This document shows, in pieces, positions 1-9,475 of a stretch of 64,000 nt of DNA (its first letter is position 1; every line of letters starts with the position of its first letter). This DNA is from Pseudomonas sp. MIACH (GTDB lineage Bacteria; Pseudomonadota; Gammaproteobacteria; Pseudomonadales; Pseudomonadaceae). The notes under the pieces were generated by a model that was given only the letters and a program-made list of their open reading frames with translations, did not search any database and was not told where the DNA came from. The DNA lies in assembly GCF_001269925.1 (NCBI RefSeq), contig NZ_LHVO01000028.1, positions 62,001 through 126,000 on the forward strand. Direction: 5' to 3'. Made by a program: the position numbers and the translations under genes.

Positions 1-1865
1 AACTCGATGATCGCGTGGCCGACTTCCAGCACCACGAACATCCAGCGCAGCAGGTCGCGTTGCACTTGCGGCTGGCCGACAGCGAGGCCGTAGGCCTGGT
101 GCAGCAGGTCACGGGTGCGGCTTTCGAAGCTCGACGCCAACCCCTTGAGCTTGCCGCTGATGGCATACACCACCTGCTCGCGCAGGTCCTGCTCCAGGCG
201 GCGCCACAGCCAGCGGCTGTTGGGCGGCAGGATGATCGCTCCCGCCGCCGCGCACACCAGCATGCCAATGATCATGGCGATGTAGTCGTTGATAAAGGTG
301 TAGGGGTTGTAGACCGTGAGGTTGTCCGGCACCGAGCCGGTGCTGAAGAAAATCAGCAGGCCCACGCCCACACCGGCGTATTGCGGACGTGAGGCGAGGA
401 ACGCACCGAGGATGATCACCGGCGCAAGCATCACGCACAGCAGCGGGAAGCCGTCGATCCACGGGAACACGAAGAACATGTCGACGAAACCCACCAACGC
501 GCCGATCAAGGTGCCGCAGGCCATCTGGAAGGCCATGCGCTTGGGGTTGGGTGTGGCGGCGGACAGGCCGACGGTCGCGGCGGCGATCAGGGTCATGGTG
601 GCGCCGCTGGGCCAGGCCGTGGCCACCCAATAACTGCCCAGCACGATCAGGATGAACGACGCGCGAATCCCCGAGGCGGCGCAGGCCAGCCAGTTGGTCT
701 TGGGGCTGAAGGTTTCGTCCCATTGCTCCCGTGCATGGCTGTGATCGGCCAGGGAGGCATGGGTTTGCGCGTAGTTGTGCAGGTCATCGACGAAGCGGTA
801 GAGCAGCTCATAAGCGGTGTGAAAATCCAGCTGCTCGGCCTCACTCGGATTGCCCTCCTGGAAGCTCGCCCGCAGGCTGCGCACCTTGGCGGGCAGGCTG
901 TCCTTGTAGGCACTGAGTTGGTTGACCAACCGCGCGGCATCGGGGCTGGTGAGGGCGCGACCGGAGAAACCGTCGAGCACTTCGGCCAGGTCCTGCAGGC
1001 CGGGTTTGATCGCCGCCACCACATGATCCGCGGAATCCGTGCGCAGGCGTTCGAGCAACTGGTGCAAAGCATTGAAGCGCGTGGTGATGCTCATGAACTC
1101 GCTGTTGAGGCGACTGAGCCGACCGTTGCGCCGGCGCATATGCGGGTCTTCGAACACCGTGAGGCTGCGCAGCCCTTCCAGGCCCACGGCCTCGGCGATA
1201 AAGCGCACGTTGCTGGCCTCGAACCCTTCACGTTGGCTGCGCCCGCGCAGGCCGTCGGTGACAAACAGCGCGAACACGCCAAAGCGCTGATAGAGCGCAT
1301 TGCGCATGGCGGCGCTGGAGGTCTGCGGCAGGATCGCCGCGCTGACCAGCGTGGAACACAGGATCCCCAGGGAAATTTCCAGCACCCGCCACACCGCTGC
1401 CATAAAGGCGCCGTCCGGATGGGCCAGGGCCGGCAGGCCGACCATCGCGGCCGTATACCCCGCGAGCACGAACCCGTAGGCGCGGAAGTTGCGGTTGCGT
1501 GTCGCGCCAGCGGTGCAAATGCCGACCCAGATCGCCAACGCCCCCAGGAACAACTCGGTGTTCTGCGCAAACAAAGCGATCAACAACACCATCACCGCCG
1601 ACCCCGCCAGGGTGCCGAGGAAACGATAGAAGCTCTTGGCGAACACCTGGCCGCTCTGCGGTTGCATCACGATAAACACGGTGATCATCGCGGTGCGTGG
1701 TTGCGGCAGCTCCAGGCGCATGGCCAGCCACAGCGTGAGGAACGCGGCGATCAGCACCTTGAAGATGTACACCCAGGTCACGCCGTCGCTGCGTGCCCAG
1801 TCGAAAAAACCACGGCGCCACTCAAGGGAATGCAGCCAGCGCAGCGGTGCAGGCATCGGAGTCAT
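1..1865 (-). CDS. FUSC-family exporter (AaeB-like), C-terminus beyond window
   Basis: Inner-membrane protein of the FUSC/aromatic-acid exporter family (AaeB, YccS type). Reading back from the ATG at 1865 the frame stays open to the window edge, giving 621 codons. The start reads MTPMPAPLRWLHSLEW. A first hydrophobic block (about residues 30-170) is followed by a long soluble stretch (about 190-350), then a second membrane block with family-like segments such as SGATMTLIAAATVGLSA and NPKRMAFQMACGTLIGALVG. It begins 26 bp after the outer-membrane factor gene, so the two are probably one operon exporting aromatic acids or drugs. In related operons a DUF1656 protein and an HlyD adaptor follow; they would lie outside this window. 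The substrate is not readable from sequence. Confidence 0.9.
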   Translation of the reverse strand, partial: MTPMPAPLRWLHSLEWRRGFFDWARSDGVTWVYIFKVLIAAFLTLWLAMRLELPQPRTAMITVFIVMQPQSGQVFAKSFYRFLGTLAGSAVMVLLIALFAQNTELFLGALAIWVGICTAGATRNRNFRAYGFVLAGYTAAMVGLPALAHPDGAFMAAVWRVLEISLGILCSTLVSAAILPQTSSAAMRNALYQRFGVFALFVTDGLRGRSQREGFEASNVRFIAEAVGLEGLRSLTVFEDPHMRRRNGRLSRLNSEFMSITTRFNALHQLLERLRTDSADHVVAAIKPGLQDLAEVLDGFSGRALTSPDAARLVNQLSAYKDSLPAKVRSLRASFQEGNPSEAEQLDFHTAYELLYRFVDDLHNYAQTHASLADHSHAREQWDETFSPKTNWLACAASGIRASFILIVLGSYWVATAWPSGATMTLIAAATVGLSAATPNPKRMAFQMACGTLIGALVGFVDMFFVFPWIDGFPLLCVMLAPVIILGAFLASRPQYAGVGVGLLIFFSTGSVPDNLTVYNPYTFINDYIAMIIGMLVCAAAGAIILPPNSRWLWRRLEQDLREQVVYAISGKLKGLASSFESRTRDLLHQAYGLAVGQPQVQRDLLRWMFVVLEVGHAIIE

Positions 1866-1891
1866 TAAATCCTACTCAGTGACCAAACTAT

Positions 1892-3427
1892 TCAGTGATA
1901 AAACACGGCAAGCGCCGCCGGGGTCTTGCTCGGGAGGGTCTTGGCGTCTTGCGGCTGGTCGTTGCCGGCGTCGAGACCGCCACCCAGGGCGGTCACCAGT
2001 TCGGCATGGGCACCAAGCCGCGCGGCCTGTACCTGTTGCTCGATCTGTTGTTGGCGAAACAGCAAGGTCTGGGCGTTGAGCACATTGAGGTAATCGGTGA
2101 GGCCACGCTGGTAGGCGATCATCGCGATGTCGTAGGTCTTCTGCGCCGAGGCCACCGACTGCGCGGCAAATGCGGCTTGCTTGTCCATGGACTCGCGGCG
2201 GATCAACTGGTCGCTGATGCCCTTGAGCGCATTAACCAGGGTCTGGTTGTAGCGCGCCACGGCGATGTCATAGCCGGCGCTGGCTTCACCCAGCTCTGCA
2301 CGCAGGCGGCCGCCGTCGAAGATCGGCAAGGTGATGGCCGGGCCGACGCTATAGTTGAATTTCTTGCCGGCGAGAAACGCCAGCATGCCGCCGCCGGTGG
2401 CCATGTAGCCGAGGCTGCCGACCAGGTCGACGTTGGGGTAGAAACCGGCGTGGGCGACATCGATGCCACGGGCTTGCGCCGCGACCTGCCAACGGCTGGC
2501 AACCACATCCGGGCGCTGGCCGAGCAATTGCGCGGGTAGGCTTGAGGGCAGTTTCAGGGGGGCGGCAAGGGACAGCGTCGGACGCTGCAAGGTGGCCCCC
2601 TCCCCCGGACCTTTACCGGCAAGCGCCGCCAGCTGGTTACGGCTCAGGGCGATTTCTTCGTCCAGGGCATCCAATTGACGATGGGTTTCCGGCAGCGGCG
2701 TTTCGGCCTGGCTCACGTCGAAATGGGTGCCGATCCCGGCGTCCAGGCGTTTGTTGGCCAGGTCGAGGATCTGCTGTTGCTGGGCCAGGGTCGCTGCGAC
2801 GATATCGCGGTTGGCGTAATGCAACGACAGCTGGATATAGGCGCGCACCACGTTGTTCTGCAGTTCGAGTTGGGCCTGGCGTGCTTCGGCGGCGCTCATG
2901 TGGGCCAGGTCGACGGCACGTTCGGTGGCGTTGCTTTCGCGGCCCCACAGGTCAAGGGCGTAGCTCAGGCCCAGGGACGCATTGTTGTCCCAGGTGTTGG
3001 CACCGCTCAATTCACCAGGGCCGTAGAACTGATCCTTGGGCCAATTGTGGCGTTTGAGGGTGGTATCAGCGTTGATCTGCAGCGACTCGGCAGACTCGGC
3101 AACCCCGGCCATGGCCCGCGCTTCTCGCACCCGCGCGGCGGCCATCGCCATGCTCGGGCTGCTTTGAGTGGCGAGTTCGACCCAGCGATTGAGCTGGGGG
3201 TCGCCGTAGGCCTGCCACCACTGCGCGGTGGGCCAATGGGCGTCCTGGGCGGCGCTGCGGATCGCTTCGTCGGTGACCAGGGTAGTAGCGTTGAGGGCCT
3301 GGCCTTGGGGGGCGATTCCTCCGGTTCCGATGCAGCCGCTGATTGCTAACGATAAAGCGCAAACGCTGAGAGCCTTCAGCGCTCGGTTAATGAGAGTCTT
3401 CAGCTCTCTGCTGATGCGACGCGGCAC
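1892..3427 (-). CDS. NodT/OprM-family outer-membrane efflux lipoprotein
   Basis: Trimeric outer-membrane channel of a tripartite efflux system. The open frame extends to 3508, but I prefer the GTG at 3427: AGGA lies 11 bp upstream and a lipoprotein signal follows at once (positive N-terminus, hydrophobic core, lipobox AISGC with Cys32). That gives 511 residues, normal for OprM/NodT proteins. Two repeated helical OEP halves are seen, with family-like stretches such as WWQAYGDPQLNRWVE near the N-terminus and LLGQRPDVVASRWQVAAQARGIDVAHA near the middle (shown here only as landmarks). The FUSC exporter gene is immediately downstream. The divergent LysR gene at 3611 shares the intergenic region and is the likely regulator. 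Confidence 0.88.
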   Translation of the reverse strand: MPRRISRELKTLINRALKALSVCALSLAISGCIGTGGIAPQGQALNATTLVTDEAIRSAAQDAHWPTAQWWQAYGDPQLNRWVELATQSSPSMAMAAARVREARAMAGVAESAESLQINADTTLKRHNWPKDQFYGPGELSGANTWDNNASLGLSYALDLWGRESNATERAVDLAHMSAAEARQAQLELQNNVVRAYIQLSLHYANRDIVAATLAQQQQILDLANKRLDAGIGTHFDVSQAETPLPETHRQLDALDEEIALSRNQLAALAGKGPGEGATLQRPTLSLAAPLKLPSSLPAQLLGQRPDVVASRWQVAAQARGIDVAHAGFYPNVDLVGSLGYMATGGGMLAFLAGKKFNYSVGPAITLPIFDGGRLRAELGEASAGYDIAVARYNQTLVNALKGISDQLIRRESMDKQAAFAAQSVASAQKTYDIAMIAYQRGLTDYLNVLNAQTLLFRQQQIEQQVQAARLGAHAELVTALGGGLDAGNDQPQDAKTLPSKTPAALAVFYH

Positions 3428-3610
3428 GGCGAACGAATTCCTGAGGTGGTGTTGCGGGGGGAGGTGGCGCAATTCTAGGCGGCGCCATGGAGGACGATAA
3501 GCTGGCATTCCTGTGAATCTTTGTTACCGTTCAAGCGATAATCCGTTGGTAGGGATCACTGGACGGCGTAACTTTCTGTCACAATTTGGCATCTCCCCTG
3601 AGAACTCTCC

Positions 3611-4579
3611 ATGGACACTTTGCAAAACATGCGCGCCTTCAGTTGCGTGGCCGAAGCGGGCAGCTTCACCGCCGCCGCCGCGCAACTGGACACCACCACC
3701 GCCAACGTCTCGCGCGCGGTCTCCAACCTTGAGGCCCATCTGCAAACCCGCTTGCTCAATCGCACCACCCGCCGCATTGCCCTCACCGAGGCAGGTAAAC
3801 GCTACCTGCTGCGCTGCGAGCAGATCCTGGCCTACGTCGAAGAAGCCGAAGCCGAGGCCAGCGACGCCCACGCCCGCCCCGCCGGGCAGCTGAAAGTGCA
3901 CACCATGACCGGCATCGGCCAGCATTTCGTCATCGACGCGATTGCCCGCTACCGCCGCACCCACCCGGACGTGACCTTCGACCTGACCCTGGCCAACCGC
4001 GTACCGGACCTGTTGGACGAGGGCTACGACGTGTCCATCGTGCTCGCCAGCGAACTGCCGGACTCGGGTTTTGTCTCCCAACGCCTGGGCATCACCTACA
4101 GCATCGCCTGCGCCTCGCCGGACTACGTCAAGGCCAAGGGCTGCGCGCAAAGGCCCCAGGACTTGCTCAACCACGCCTGCCTGCGCCTGGTCAGCCCGGT
4201 GATCCAGTTGGACAAGTGGACCTTCAACGGTCCCGAAGGCCAGGAAAGCGTGGCGATCAATACGTCGCCGTTCCTGGTCAACTCGGCCGACGCGATGAAA
4301 ACCGCGATCACCAGCGGCATGGGCGTCGGCCTGTTGCCGGTCTATGCGGCCATCGAAGGCCTGCGCAACGGCACATTGGTGCGGGTCATGCCCACCTATC
4401 GTTCCCAGGAGCTGAACCTGTACGCCATCTACCCGTCGCGCCAATACCTGGATGCGAAGATCAAGACCTGGGTGGAATACCTGCGCGGCTCGTTGCCGGA
4501 GATCCTGGCGGCGCACCAGGCGGAGCTGGTGGCGTATGAGTTGAGCGGCAGCCTGAGTGGTGCGCGGCTGGCTAATTGA
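3611..4579 (+). CDS. LysR-family transcriptional regulator
   Basis: LTTR of 322 residues, the usual family length. Residues 1-60 form the winged HTH (AFSCVAEAGSFTAAAAQL, then NVSRAVSNLEAHLQTRLLNR and TEAG). Residues about 90-300 form the effector-binding domain. It is divergently placed from the outer-membrane factor/FUSC operon, with 183 bp between the two starts, the classic arrangement for a LysR protein controlling an efflux operon in response to its substrate (compare AaeR with aaeXAB). The inducer is unknown. No strong Shine-Dalgarno is visible before the ATG. Confidence 0.9.
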   Translation: MDTLQNMRAFSCVAEAGSFTAAAAQLDTTTANVSRAVSNLEAHLQTRLLNRTTRRIALTEAGKRYLLRCEQILAYVEEAEAEASDAHARPAGQLKVHTMTGIGQHFVIDAIARYRRTHPDVTFDLTLANRVPDLLDEGYDVSIVLASELPDSGFVSQRLGITYSIACASPDYVKAKGCAQRPQDLLNHACLRLVSPVIQLDKWTFNGPEGQESVAINTSPFLVNSADAMKTAITSGMGVGLLPVYAAIEGLRNGTLVRVMPTYRSQELNLYAIYPSRQYLDAKIKTWVEYLRGSLPEILAAHQAELVAYELSGSLSGARLAN

Positions 4580-4583
4580 GTAA

Positions 4584-4622
4584 CACATGCCAGGGCGCTT
4601 CTCTGGAAGCGCCAGGCATGTG
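4584..4622. terminator. Long imperfect hairpin after the LysR gene
   Basis: CACATGCC (4584-4591) pairs with GGCATGTG (4615-4622), and GGCGCTTC (4594-4601) pairs with GAAGCGCC (4606-4613) around a 4-nt TCTG loop. It starts 5 bp after the LysR stop. There is no T-tract on either strand, so it may be a weak terminator, an mRNA 3' stabiliser or a dispersed palindrome. Confidence 0.55.
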
Positions 4623-4673
4623 TCGGCATTGGACGATGTTCCGCCCTACACGCTTTATTCAACGTCAGTAACT

Positions 4674-5072
4674 TTACTGTAGCGCTCCATCCTTGTTGAT
4701 AACGAGATCCAAAGAGTCCAACCGGAACACATAATCACCCGTTTTACGCGTATTTATCACTTGAGTTTCTCCCGCAACACGACCCGTCTCTATCTCTTTA
4801 GTGTCTTTTGTAAAGCACTCCGCTCTAACACTGCAAAATTTAACGGGTTCTCCCTTTTCGTAATCGTACGACTGACTCATCGGTCGCGGATCATAAGTAC
4901 GCTTATCAAAAGGATCCATGGCAACTATATTGCCAGGCCTTGTGATACATGTTCTGGAAGCGCTGCTCTTCAACCATTGATCTATACAATCTTGATCAGT
5001 GAAACCTTTATCGGCCAGTACCGCTGAGTTTGAAAGCCAGGCGATCAAACCAAACACTAATAAATACCTCAT
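4674..5072 (-). CDS. Small secreted protein of unknown function
   Basis: 132 residues with a clear N-terminal signal peptide (MRYLLVFGLIAWLSNSAVLA, cleavage probably after ALA). The mature part has four cysteines (in DQDCIDQW, SRTCITR, VKFCSVR and AECFTK), compatible with two disulfides in the periplasm or outside. AGGAGTGAGCAATC precedes the ATG and fixes the start. The DNA of this gene and its upstream region is visibly more AT-rich than its neighbours and uses codons rarer in the rest of the window, which suggests recent acquisition. It stands alone between a LysR gene and a dehydrogenase on the other strand. I do not recognise a family. Confidence 0.7.
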   Translation of the reverse strand: MRYLLVFGLIAWLSNSAVLADKGFTDQDCIDQWLKSSASRTCITRPGNIVAMDPFDKRTYDPRPMSQSYDYEKGEPVKFCSVRAECFTKDTKEIETGRVAGETQVINTRKTGDYVFRLDSLDLVINKDGALQ

Positions 5073-5325
5073 GATTGCTCACTCCTGAAGAGTTCCACTT
5101 CCCCCTCTTTCGCAAATAGCCTGCAATAAAAATACTGCGCTTAACACTGTTAGATTTCACAGTTTCTCAGCGCAATTGATAATACCCAGCGAGTCCATTC
5201 GTTATATACAGCACGCCGTCCAGACACTGACGCCGCTGTCTGCAGGTGCAAGCTTGTGGTGTTGCGTGGAGGGGATAAATGTTAGCGTGCTTGGCATTCT
5301 CCCGTAGTCGATGAGCCCGCCTGCA

Positions 5326-6300
5326 ATGAAAAAGACCGTCCTCGCCTTCAGCCGTGTCACCCCGCAAATGATCGAACGCCTGCAACAGGATTTCGAGGTG
5401 ATCGCGCCCAATCCCAAGCTGGGTGATATCAACGCACAGTTCAATGAAGCCCTGCCCCATGCCCACGGCCTGATCGGTGTGGGTCGCAAGCTGGGCCGCG
5501 CGCAACTCGAAGGCGCGAGCAAGCTGGAGGTGGTGTCCAGCGTGTCGGTGGGCTACGACAACTACGACGTGCCGTACTTCAACGAGCGCGGGATCATGCT
5601 CACCAACACCCCCGACGTGCTCACCGAAAGCACCGCCGACCTGGCGTTCGCCCTGCTGATGAGCAGCGCGCGCCGGGTGGCCGAGCTGGACGCCTGGACC
5701 AAGGCCGGCCAGTGGAAAGCCAGCGTCGGTGCGCCACTGTTTGGCTGTGACGTGCATGGCAAGACCCTCGGCATCGTCGGCATGGGCAATATCGGCGCAG
5801 CCGTGGCCCGTCGCGGGCGCCTGGGCTTCAATATGCCGATCCTGTACAGCGGCAACAGCCGCAAGACCGAGCTGGAACAGGAGCTGGGCGCGCAGTTCCG
5901 CAGCCTCGACCAGTTGCTGGCCGAGGCGGATTTCGTCTGCCTGGTGGTGCCGTTGAGCGACAAGACCCGCCACCTGATCAGCACCCGCGAATTGGGGCTG
6001 ATGAAGTCCAGCGCGATTCTGATCAATATCTCCCGTGGCCCGGTGGTGGACGAGCCGGCGCTGATCCAGGCCCTGCAAAACCAGACCATTCGCGGCGCCG
6101 GGCTGGATGTGTATGAGCAGGAGCCGTTGGCCGAATCGCCACTGTTTCAGTTGAGCAATGCGGTGACCCTGCCGCACATCGGCTCGGCGACCCATGAAAC
6201 CCGCGAAGCCATGGCCAACCGCGCGTTAGACAACCTGCGCAGCGCCCTGCTCGGCCAGCGTCCACAGGACCTGGTGAATCCGCAGGTGTGGAAGGGCTGA
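5326..6300 (+). CDS. D-2-hydroxyacid dehydrogenase (GhrB-like glyoxylate/2-ketogluconate reductase)
   Basis: NAD(P)-dependent reductase of the D-isomer 2-hydroxyacid dehydrogenase family, probably acting on glyoxylate, hydroxypyruvate or 2-ketogluconate in the cytoplasm. Counting from the ATG at 5326 (324 residues), the dinucleotide fold GMGNIG is at 152-157 and the catalytic triad fits Arg237 (ISRGPVVDE), Glu266 (DVYEQEP) and His284 (LPHIGSAT). An in-frame ATG at 5311 would add five residues; neither start has a strong ribosome site, and MKKTVLAFSR looks like the natural beginning. It is transcribed alone. Confidence 0.88.
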   Translation: MKKTVLAFSRVTPQMIERLQQDFEVIAPNPKLGDINAQFNEALPHAHGLIGVGRKLGRAQLEGASKLEVVSSVSVGYDNYDVPYFNERGIMLTNTPDVLTESTADLAFALLMSSARRVAELDAWTKAGQWKASVGAPLFGCDVHGKTLGIVGMGNIGAAVARRGRLGFNMPILYSGNSRKTELEQELGAQFRSLDQLLAEADFVCLVVPLSDKTRHLISTRELGLMKSSAILINISRGPVVDEPALIQALQNQTIRGAGLDVYEQEPLAESPLFQLSNAVTLPHIGSATHETREAMANRALDNLRSALLGQRPQDLVNPQVWKG

Positions 6301-6399
6301 GACGGGCCAAGCCCGACACAAAATCGGGTTAAAGCCTGGCTCTCCCGAGTCGATAACCTTCAATAGAAGTTCGTCATCCCTGATCCTCAGAAGGTTTTT

Positions 6400-7302
6400 A
6401 TGTCCACCACCAAAGCCCGCGCAGACTCACTCTCACTTCTGCTCTTTACCTTGCGCAGCGGCAAACTCATGGCCATCAACCTGCTGAAAGTCAGTGAAAT
6501 CATCCCTTGCCCACCGCTGACCAAGCTGCCGGAGTCCCATCCGCACGTCAAAGGCATCGCCACCCTGCGAGGCAACTCGTTGGCGGTGATCGACCTGAGC
6601 CGTGCCCTGGGGGAAATGCCCCTGGAGGACCCGGACGGCGGTTGCCTGATCGTCACCGACGTGAGCCGTTCCAAGCAGGGCCTGCATGTGCAGGCGGTGA
6701 GCAAGATCGTGCACTGCCTGACCACCGATATCCGCCCGCCACCCTACGGCTCCGGCGGCAACCGCGCGTTTATCACCGGGGTAACCCAAGTGGAAGGCGG
6801 CCTGGTGCAGGTGCTGGACATCGAAAAAGTCATCCACGGCATCGCCCCGGCACCGATTGAAGCGGCGCCTACCGACCTGACCATGGAAGAGGCTGAAGTG
6901 CTCGGCAATGCGCGGATCCTGGTGGTGGATGACAGCCAAGTCGCCCTGCAGCAATCGGTGCACACCCTGCGCAACCTCGGCCTGACCTGCCACACCGCGC
7001 GCAGCGCCAAGGAAGCCATCGATGTGCTGCTGGAGCTGCAAGGCACGGCCGCGCAGATCAATGTGGTGGTGTCGGACATCGAGATGTCCGAAATGGACGG
7101 TTACGCCCTGACCCGCACCCTGCGCGAAACCCCGGATTTCCAGGATCTTTACGTGTTGCTGCACACCTCTCTGGACAGCGCGATGAACAGCGAAAAGGCA
7201 CGCCTGGCCGGTGCCAACGCGGTGCTGACCAAGTTCTCCTCACCCGAACTGACCAAATGCCTGGTGGTAGCCGCTCAGACCGTGGCGCAACAAGGCCTGT
7301 AA
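6400..7302 (+). CDS. cheV: Chemotaxis coupling protein CheV (CheW plus receiver domain)
   Basis: Links chemoreceptors to CheA and adapts the array through phosphorylation of its own receiver domain. The 300 residues split into a CheW domain (about 10-160, with HPHVKGIATLRGNSLAVIDL) and a C-terminal receiver (about 170-295: ILVVDDSQVA, phospho-acceptor Asp in VVSDIEMSEMDGY, Thr/Ser in LLHTSLDSA, Lys in VLTKFSSPE). AGAAGG sits 5 bp before the ATG. The acetyltransferase gene starts 4 bp after the stop, so they are co-transcribed. Confidence 0.94.
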   Translation: MSTTKARADSLSLLLFTLRSGKLMAINLLKVSEIIPCPPLTKLPESHPHVKGIATLRGNSLAVIDLSRALGEMPLEDPDGGCLIVTDVSRSKQGLHVQAVSKIVHCLTTDIRPPPYGSGGNRAFITGVTQVEGGLVQVLDIEKVIHGIAPAPIEAAPTDLTMEEAEVLGNARILVVDDSQVALQQSVHTLRNLGLTCHTARSAKEAIDVLLELQGTAAQINVVVSDIEMSEMDGYALTRTLRETPDFQDLYVLLHTSLDSAMNSEKARLAGANAVLTKFSSPELTKCLVVAAQTVAQQGL

Positions 7303-7305
7303 CCG

Positions 7306-7788
7306 GTGGCTGAGTATTTCCAACTGCTGCGCCGCGACCTCACCGGCAGCCTGCCTGCGCCGCAATGGCCGGCCCATACGCAGTTGGATCATTACAGCGA
7401 CCACTTGGCCCCGGCGATCCATGCGGTATTGCGCATGACCCAAGAGCAAGGGGGTGGCCGCGTCCCTCATCTGCCAACCTGGCAGCAGCAATTCGTCACC
7501 GATGCCGAATTCGATCCTACGCTATGCCTGGTGGCCAGCAACGGCGATGGCATTCTCGGGGTGGCGCAGTGCTGGACCAGCGCGTTTATCAAGAACCTGT
7601 CCGTGCATCCTTGCGCTCAAGGTCAAGGCTTGGGCCGGGCGTTGTTGTTGCACTGCTTCCAGGTGTTCAAGCAACGTGGCGAACCCTATGTCGACCTCAA
7701 GGTGCTGGAAAGCAACCTGCGCGCTCGGCAACTGTACGAAAGCGCAGGCATGGTCTTTGTGTTGCGGGATGTGGTCGCCGAGGACTGA
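7306..7788 (+). CDS. GNAT-family N-acetyltransferase
   Basis: 160 residues with a GTG start 4 bp after cheV. The GNAT acetyl-CoA motif is visible around residues 100-115 (LSVHPCAQGQGLGRALL), followed by the typical C-terminal segment VLESNLRARQLYESAGM. Substrate unknown. Tight coupling to cheV hints at translational coupling but says little about function. Confidence 0.85.
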   Translation: MAEYFQLLRRDLTGSLPAPQWPAHTQLDHYSDHLAPAIHAVLRMTQEQGGGRVPHLPTWQQQFVTDAEFDPTLCLVASNGDGILGVAQCWTSAFIKNLSVHPCAQGQGLGRALLLHCFQVFKQRGEPYVDLKVLESNLRARQLYESAGMVFVLRDVVAED

Positions 7789-7896
7789 CAGGCGCTGGCG
7801 CATAACTTGCTTCCAGAGCAGCACCACGGTGGATAGAGGTAAAAACCCGTCACCGTAATTGCGTGCCCTCTGACCTAGCCCGGTGACAGATCCGCC

Positions 7897-8640
7897 ATGA
7901 ACACCCATTTTTCCTGCGTCGGCTGCGGCAAATGCTGCAGCGATCATCACGTGCCCCTTACCCTCGCGGAAGCCCGTATGTGGGCGGCGGACGGCGGTAA
8001 TGTCATCGTTCTGGTGGAAGGTTTCCTGAGCAATGGCCTGGGCCTGCCCCAGCAGCAGCGCGAACATGCCGAGCGCCGTTCGGTGGTGGTACCCAGCGGC
8101 AACACCGAGGCATTTGTGGCAATCACCTTTGCCGCCTACAACGCCGGGCGCTGCCGGAATCTTGACGCAGACAACCTGTGCCGCATTTATGAGCGCCGCC
8201 CGTTGGTGTGCCGCATCTACCCGATGGAGATCAACCCGCATATCCCGCTCAACCCCGCCGCCAAGGATTGCCCGCCGCAATCCTGGGAACAGGGCCCGGC
8301 ATTGATCGTCGGTGGTGAATTGGTGGACCAGGAGCTGGCGGAGCTGATCCAGCGCTCACGCCAGGCCGACCGAGACGACGTGCAGACCAAAGAGGCGGTG
8401 TGCGCCTTGCTGGGCATTCGCACCACGGCGCTCAAGGGGGATGGATTTACCGCGTACCTGCCGGACATGAGCGCGTTTGCCCAGGCGATTGAGCTGGCGG
8501 TGGACCAGCCGTCCGTGGCCAGTGAGTGGGTGTTTCATGTCTCGGGGATGGACATCGCCGAGCAGATGCTGGATGCCGGGGCGCAGATTGCCACCGAGGT
8601 GCCGGCCAACTACGCGTTTATCTCGCTGCGGGCGGCGTAA
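7897..8640 (+). CDS. YkgJ-family cysteine-cluster protein
   Basis: 247-residue protein of the YkgJ/UPF0153 family, thought to bind zinc or an Fe-S cluster. The diagnostic N-terminal cluster FSCVGCGKCCSDHH is at residues 5-18; later cysteines occur in GRCRNLDADNLCRIYERRPLVCRIYP, the second family signature (shown as a landmark). The C-terminal 100 residues are less conserved. No close partner: the next gene is convergent. The precise biochemical role is not established. Confidence 0.85.
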   Translation: MNTHFSCVGCGKCCSDHHVPLTLAEARMWAADGGNVIVLVEGFLSNGLGLPQQQREHAERRSVVVPSGNTEAFVAITFAAYNAGRCRNLDADNLCRIYERRPLVCRIYPMEINPHIPLNPAAKDCPPQSWEQGPALIVGGELVDQELAELIQRSRQADRDDVQTKEAVCALLGIRTTALKGDGFTAYLPDMSAFAQAIELAVDQPSVASEWVFHVSGMDIAEQMLDAGAQIATEVPANYAFISLRAA

Positions 8641-8683
8641 ACCCTGCAGGTGTCATCACGCGGCGGTGGCGATTAATCCGCCA

Positions 8684-9475
8684 TCACGACTCGGCAGGCG
8701 CGGCGTCCAGGCGGTAGGGTTGGATAATCCGTTGGTACTCGCCGTTCTGCTTCAGCTGTTCAATGGCGCAGTTGAGTTCGCTGCGCAATGCGGTGTCGGG
8801 CTTGCGCACTGCGATGGCCACGCCATCCCCCAAAAGCGCGGATGAAATGGCAGGGCCGACGAAGTCGAAATCGTGACCGTCTTCGGTGTCGAGCAAGGCT
8901 TCGCGAATTTCTACGGTGCCCTGCAGTGTCGCGTCAATTTCACCGGCTACAAGGCTGCTGACCAGTTCATTATTGAGCCAGAAACTCTTGACGATGACGC
9001 CCCTGGGGGCCCATGCCGACAGCGCAAAAGCCTCGCGATTGCTCCCCAGCAACACGCCCACACGCTTGCCCTTGAGCGACGCTACCCGGGGCAGCAAGTC
9101 TGATGTGCGGCGGGCCACCAGGCGCGTGGTGAAGGGGTAGAGGTTATCGGTGAAGCTGACCCAACGTTGCCGTTGCGGCGTAGGCGCCATCCCCATGATC
9201 GCGTCGAATTTTCTGGCTTCAAGGGAGGTGAAATCTTCGGCAAGCACCTGGTCGACCCAGGTGCAGCGTGCATTCAACTGCACGCACAGGGCGTTGCCCA
9301 GCTCGATATTCAAGCCTACCAACTGCCCTTGCGGGTCGCGGCTCTGGAAGGGGGGGAATTGTGCGGCAACGGCGAAACGGATTTCGCGACGTGGTGGGTC
9401 ATTGGCTGCAAGGGCATTAGCCGAAAGCAACAGGGTAAACACTACACAAATGTGTATCAGGGCCACGGGGGACAT
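8684..9475 (-). CDS. Periplasmic substrate-binding protein (amino-acid ABC type, SBP family 3)
   Basis: 263 residues with a signal peptide (MSPVALIHICVVFTLLLSANALA) and the bilobed SBP_bac_3 fold: FPPFQSRDPQGQLVGLNIEL opens the mature domain, DAIMGMAPTPQRQRWVSFT and KGKRVGVLLGSNREAF follow. No permease or ATPase gene is nearby, so it is an orphan binding protein that either serves a remote transporter or acts as a sensor. The gene is convergent with the YkgJ gene; a short inverted repeat TGGCG/CGCCA (8667-8683) lies between the two stops. Confidence 0.87.
   Translation of the reverse strand: MSPVALIHICVVFTLLLSANALAANDPPRREIRFAVAAQFPPFQSRDPQGQLVGLNIELGNALCVQLNARCTWVDQVLAEDFTSLEARKFDAIMGMAPTPQRQRWVSFTDNLYPFTTRLVARRTSDLLPRVASLKGKRVGVLLGSNREAFALSAWAPRGVIVKSFWLNNELVSSLVAGEIDATLQGTVEIREALLDTEDGHDFDFVGPAISSALLGDGVAIAVRKPDTALRSELNCAIEQLKQNGEYQRIIQPYRLDAAPAES

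Noticed and set aside
723-1868. Plus-strand open frame of 381 codons in the FUSC gene
   Set aside because: Shadow of the FUSC exporter, whose frame is open on the minus strand through the whole region.
6311-6329. GCCCGA/TCGGGT hairpin after the first hydroxyacid dehydrogenase
   Set aside because: Short stem without a T-run; too weak to call as a terminator.
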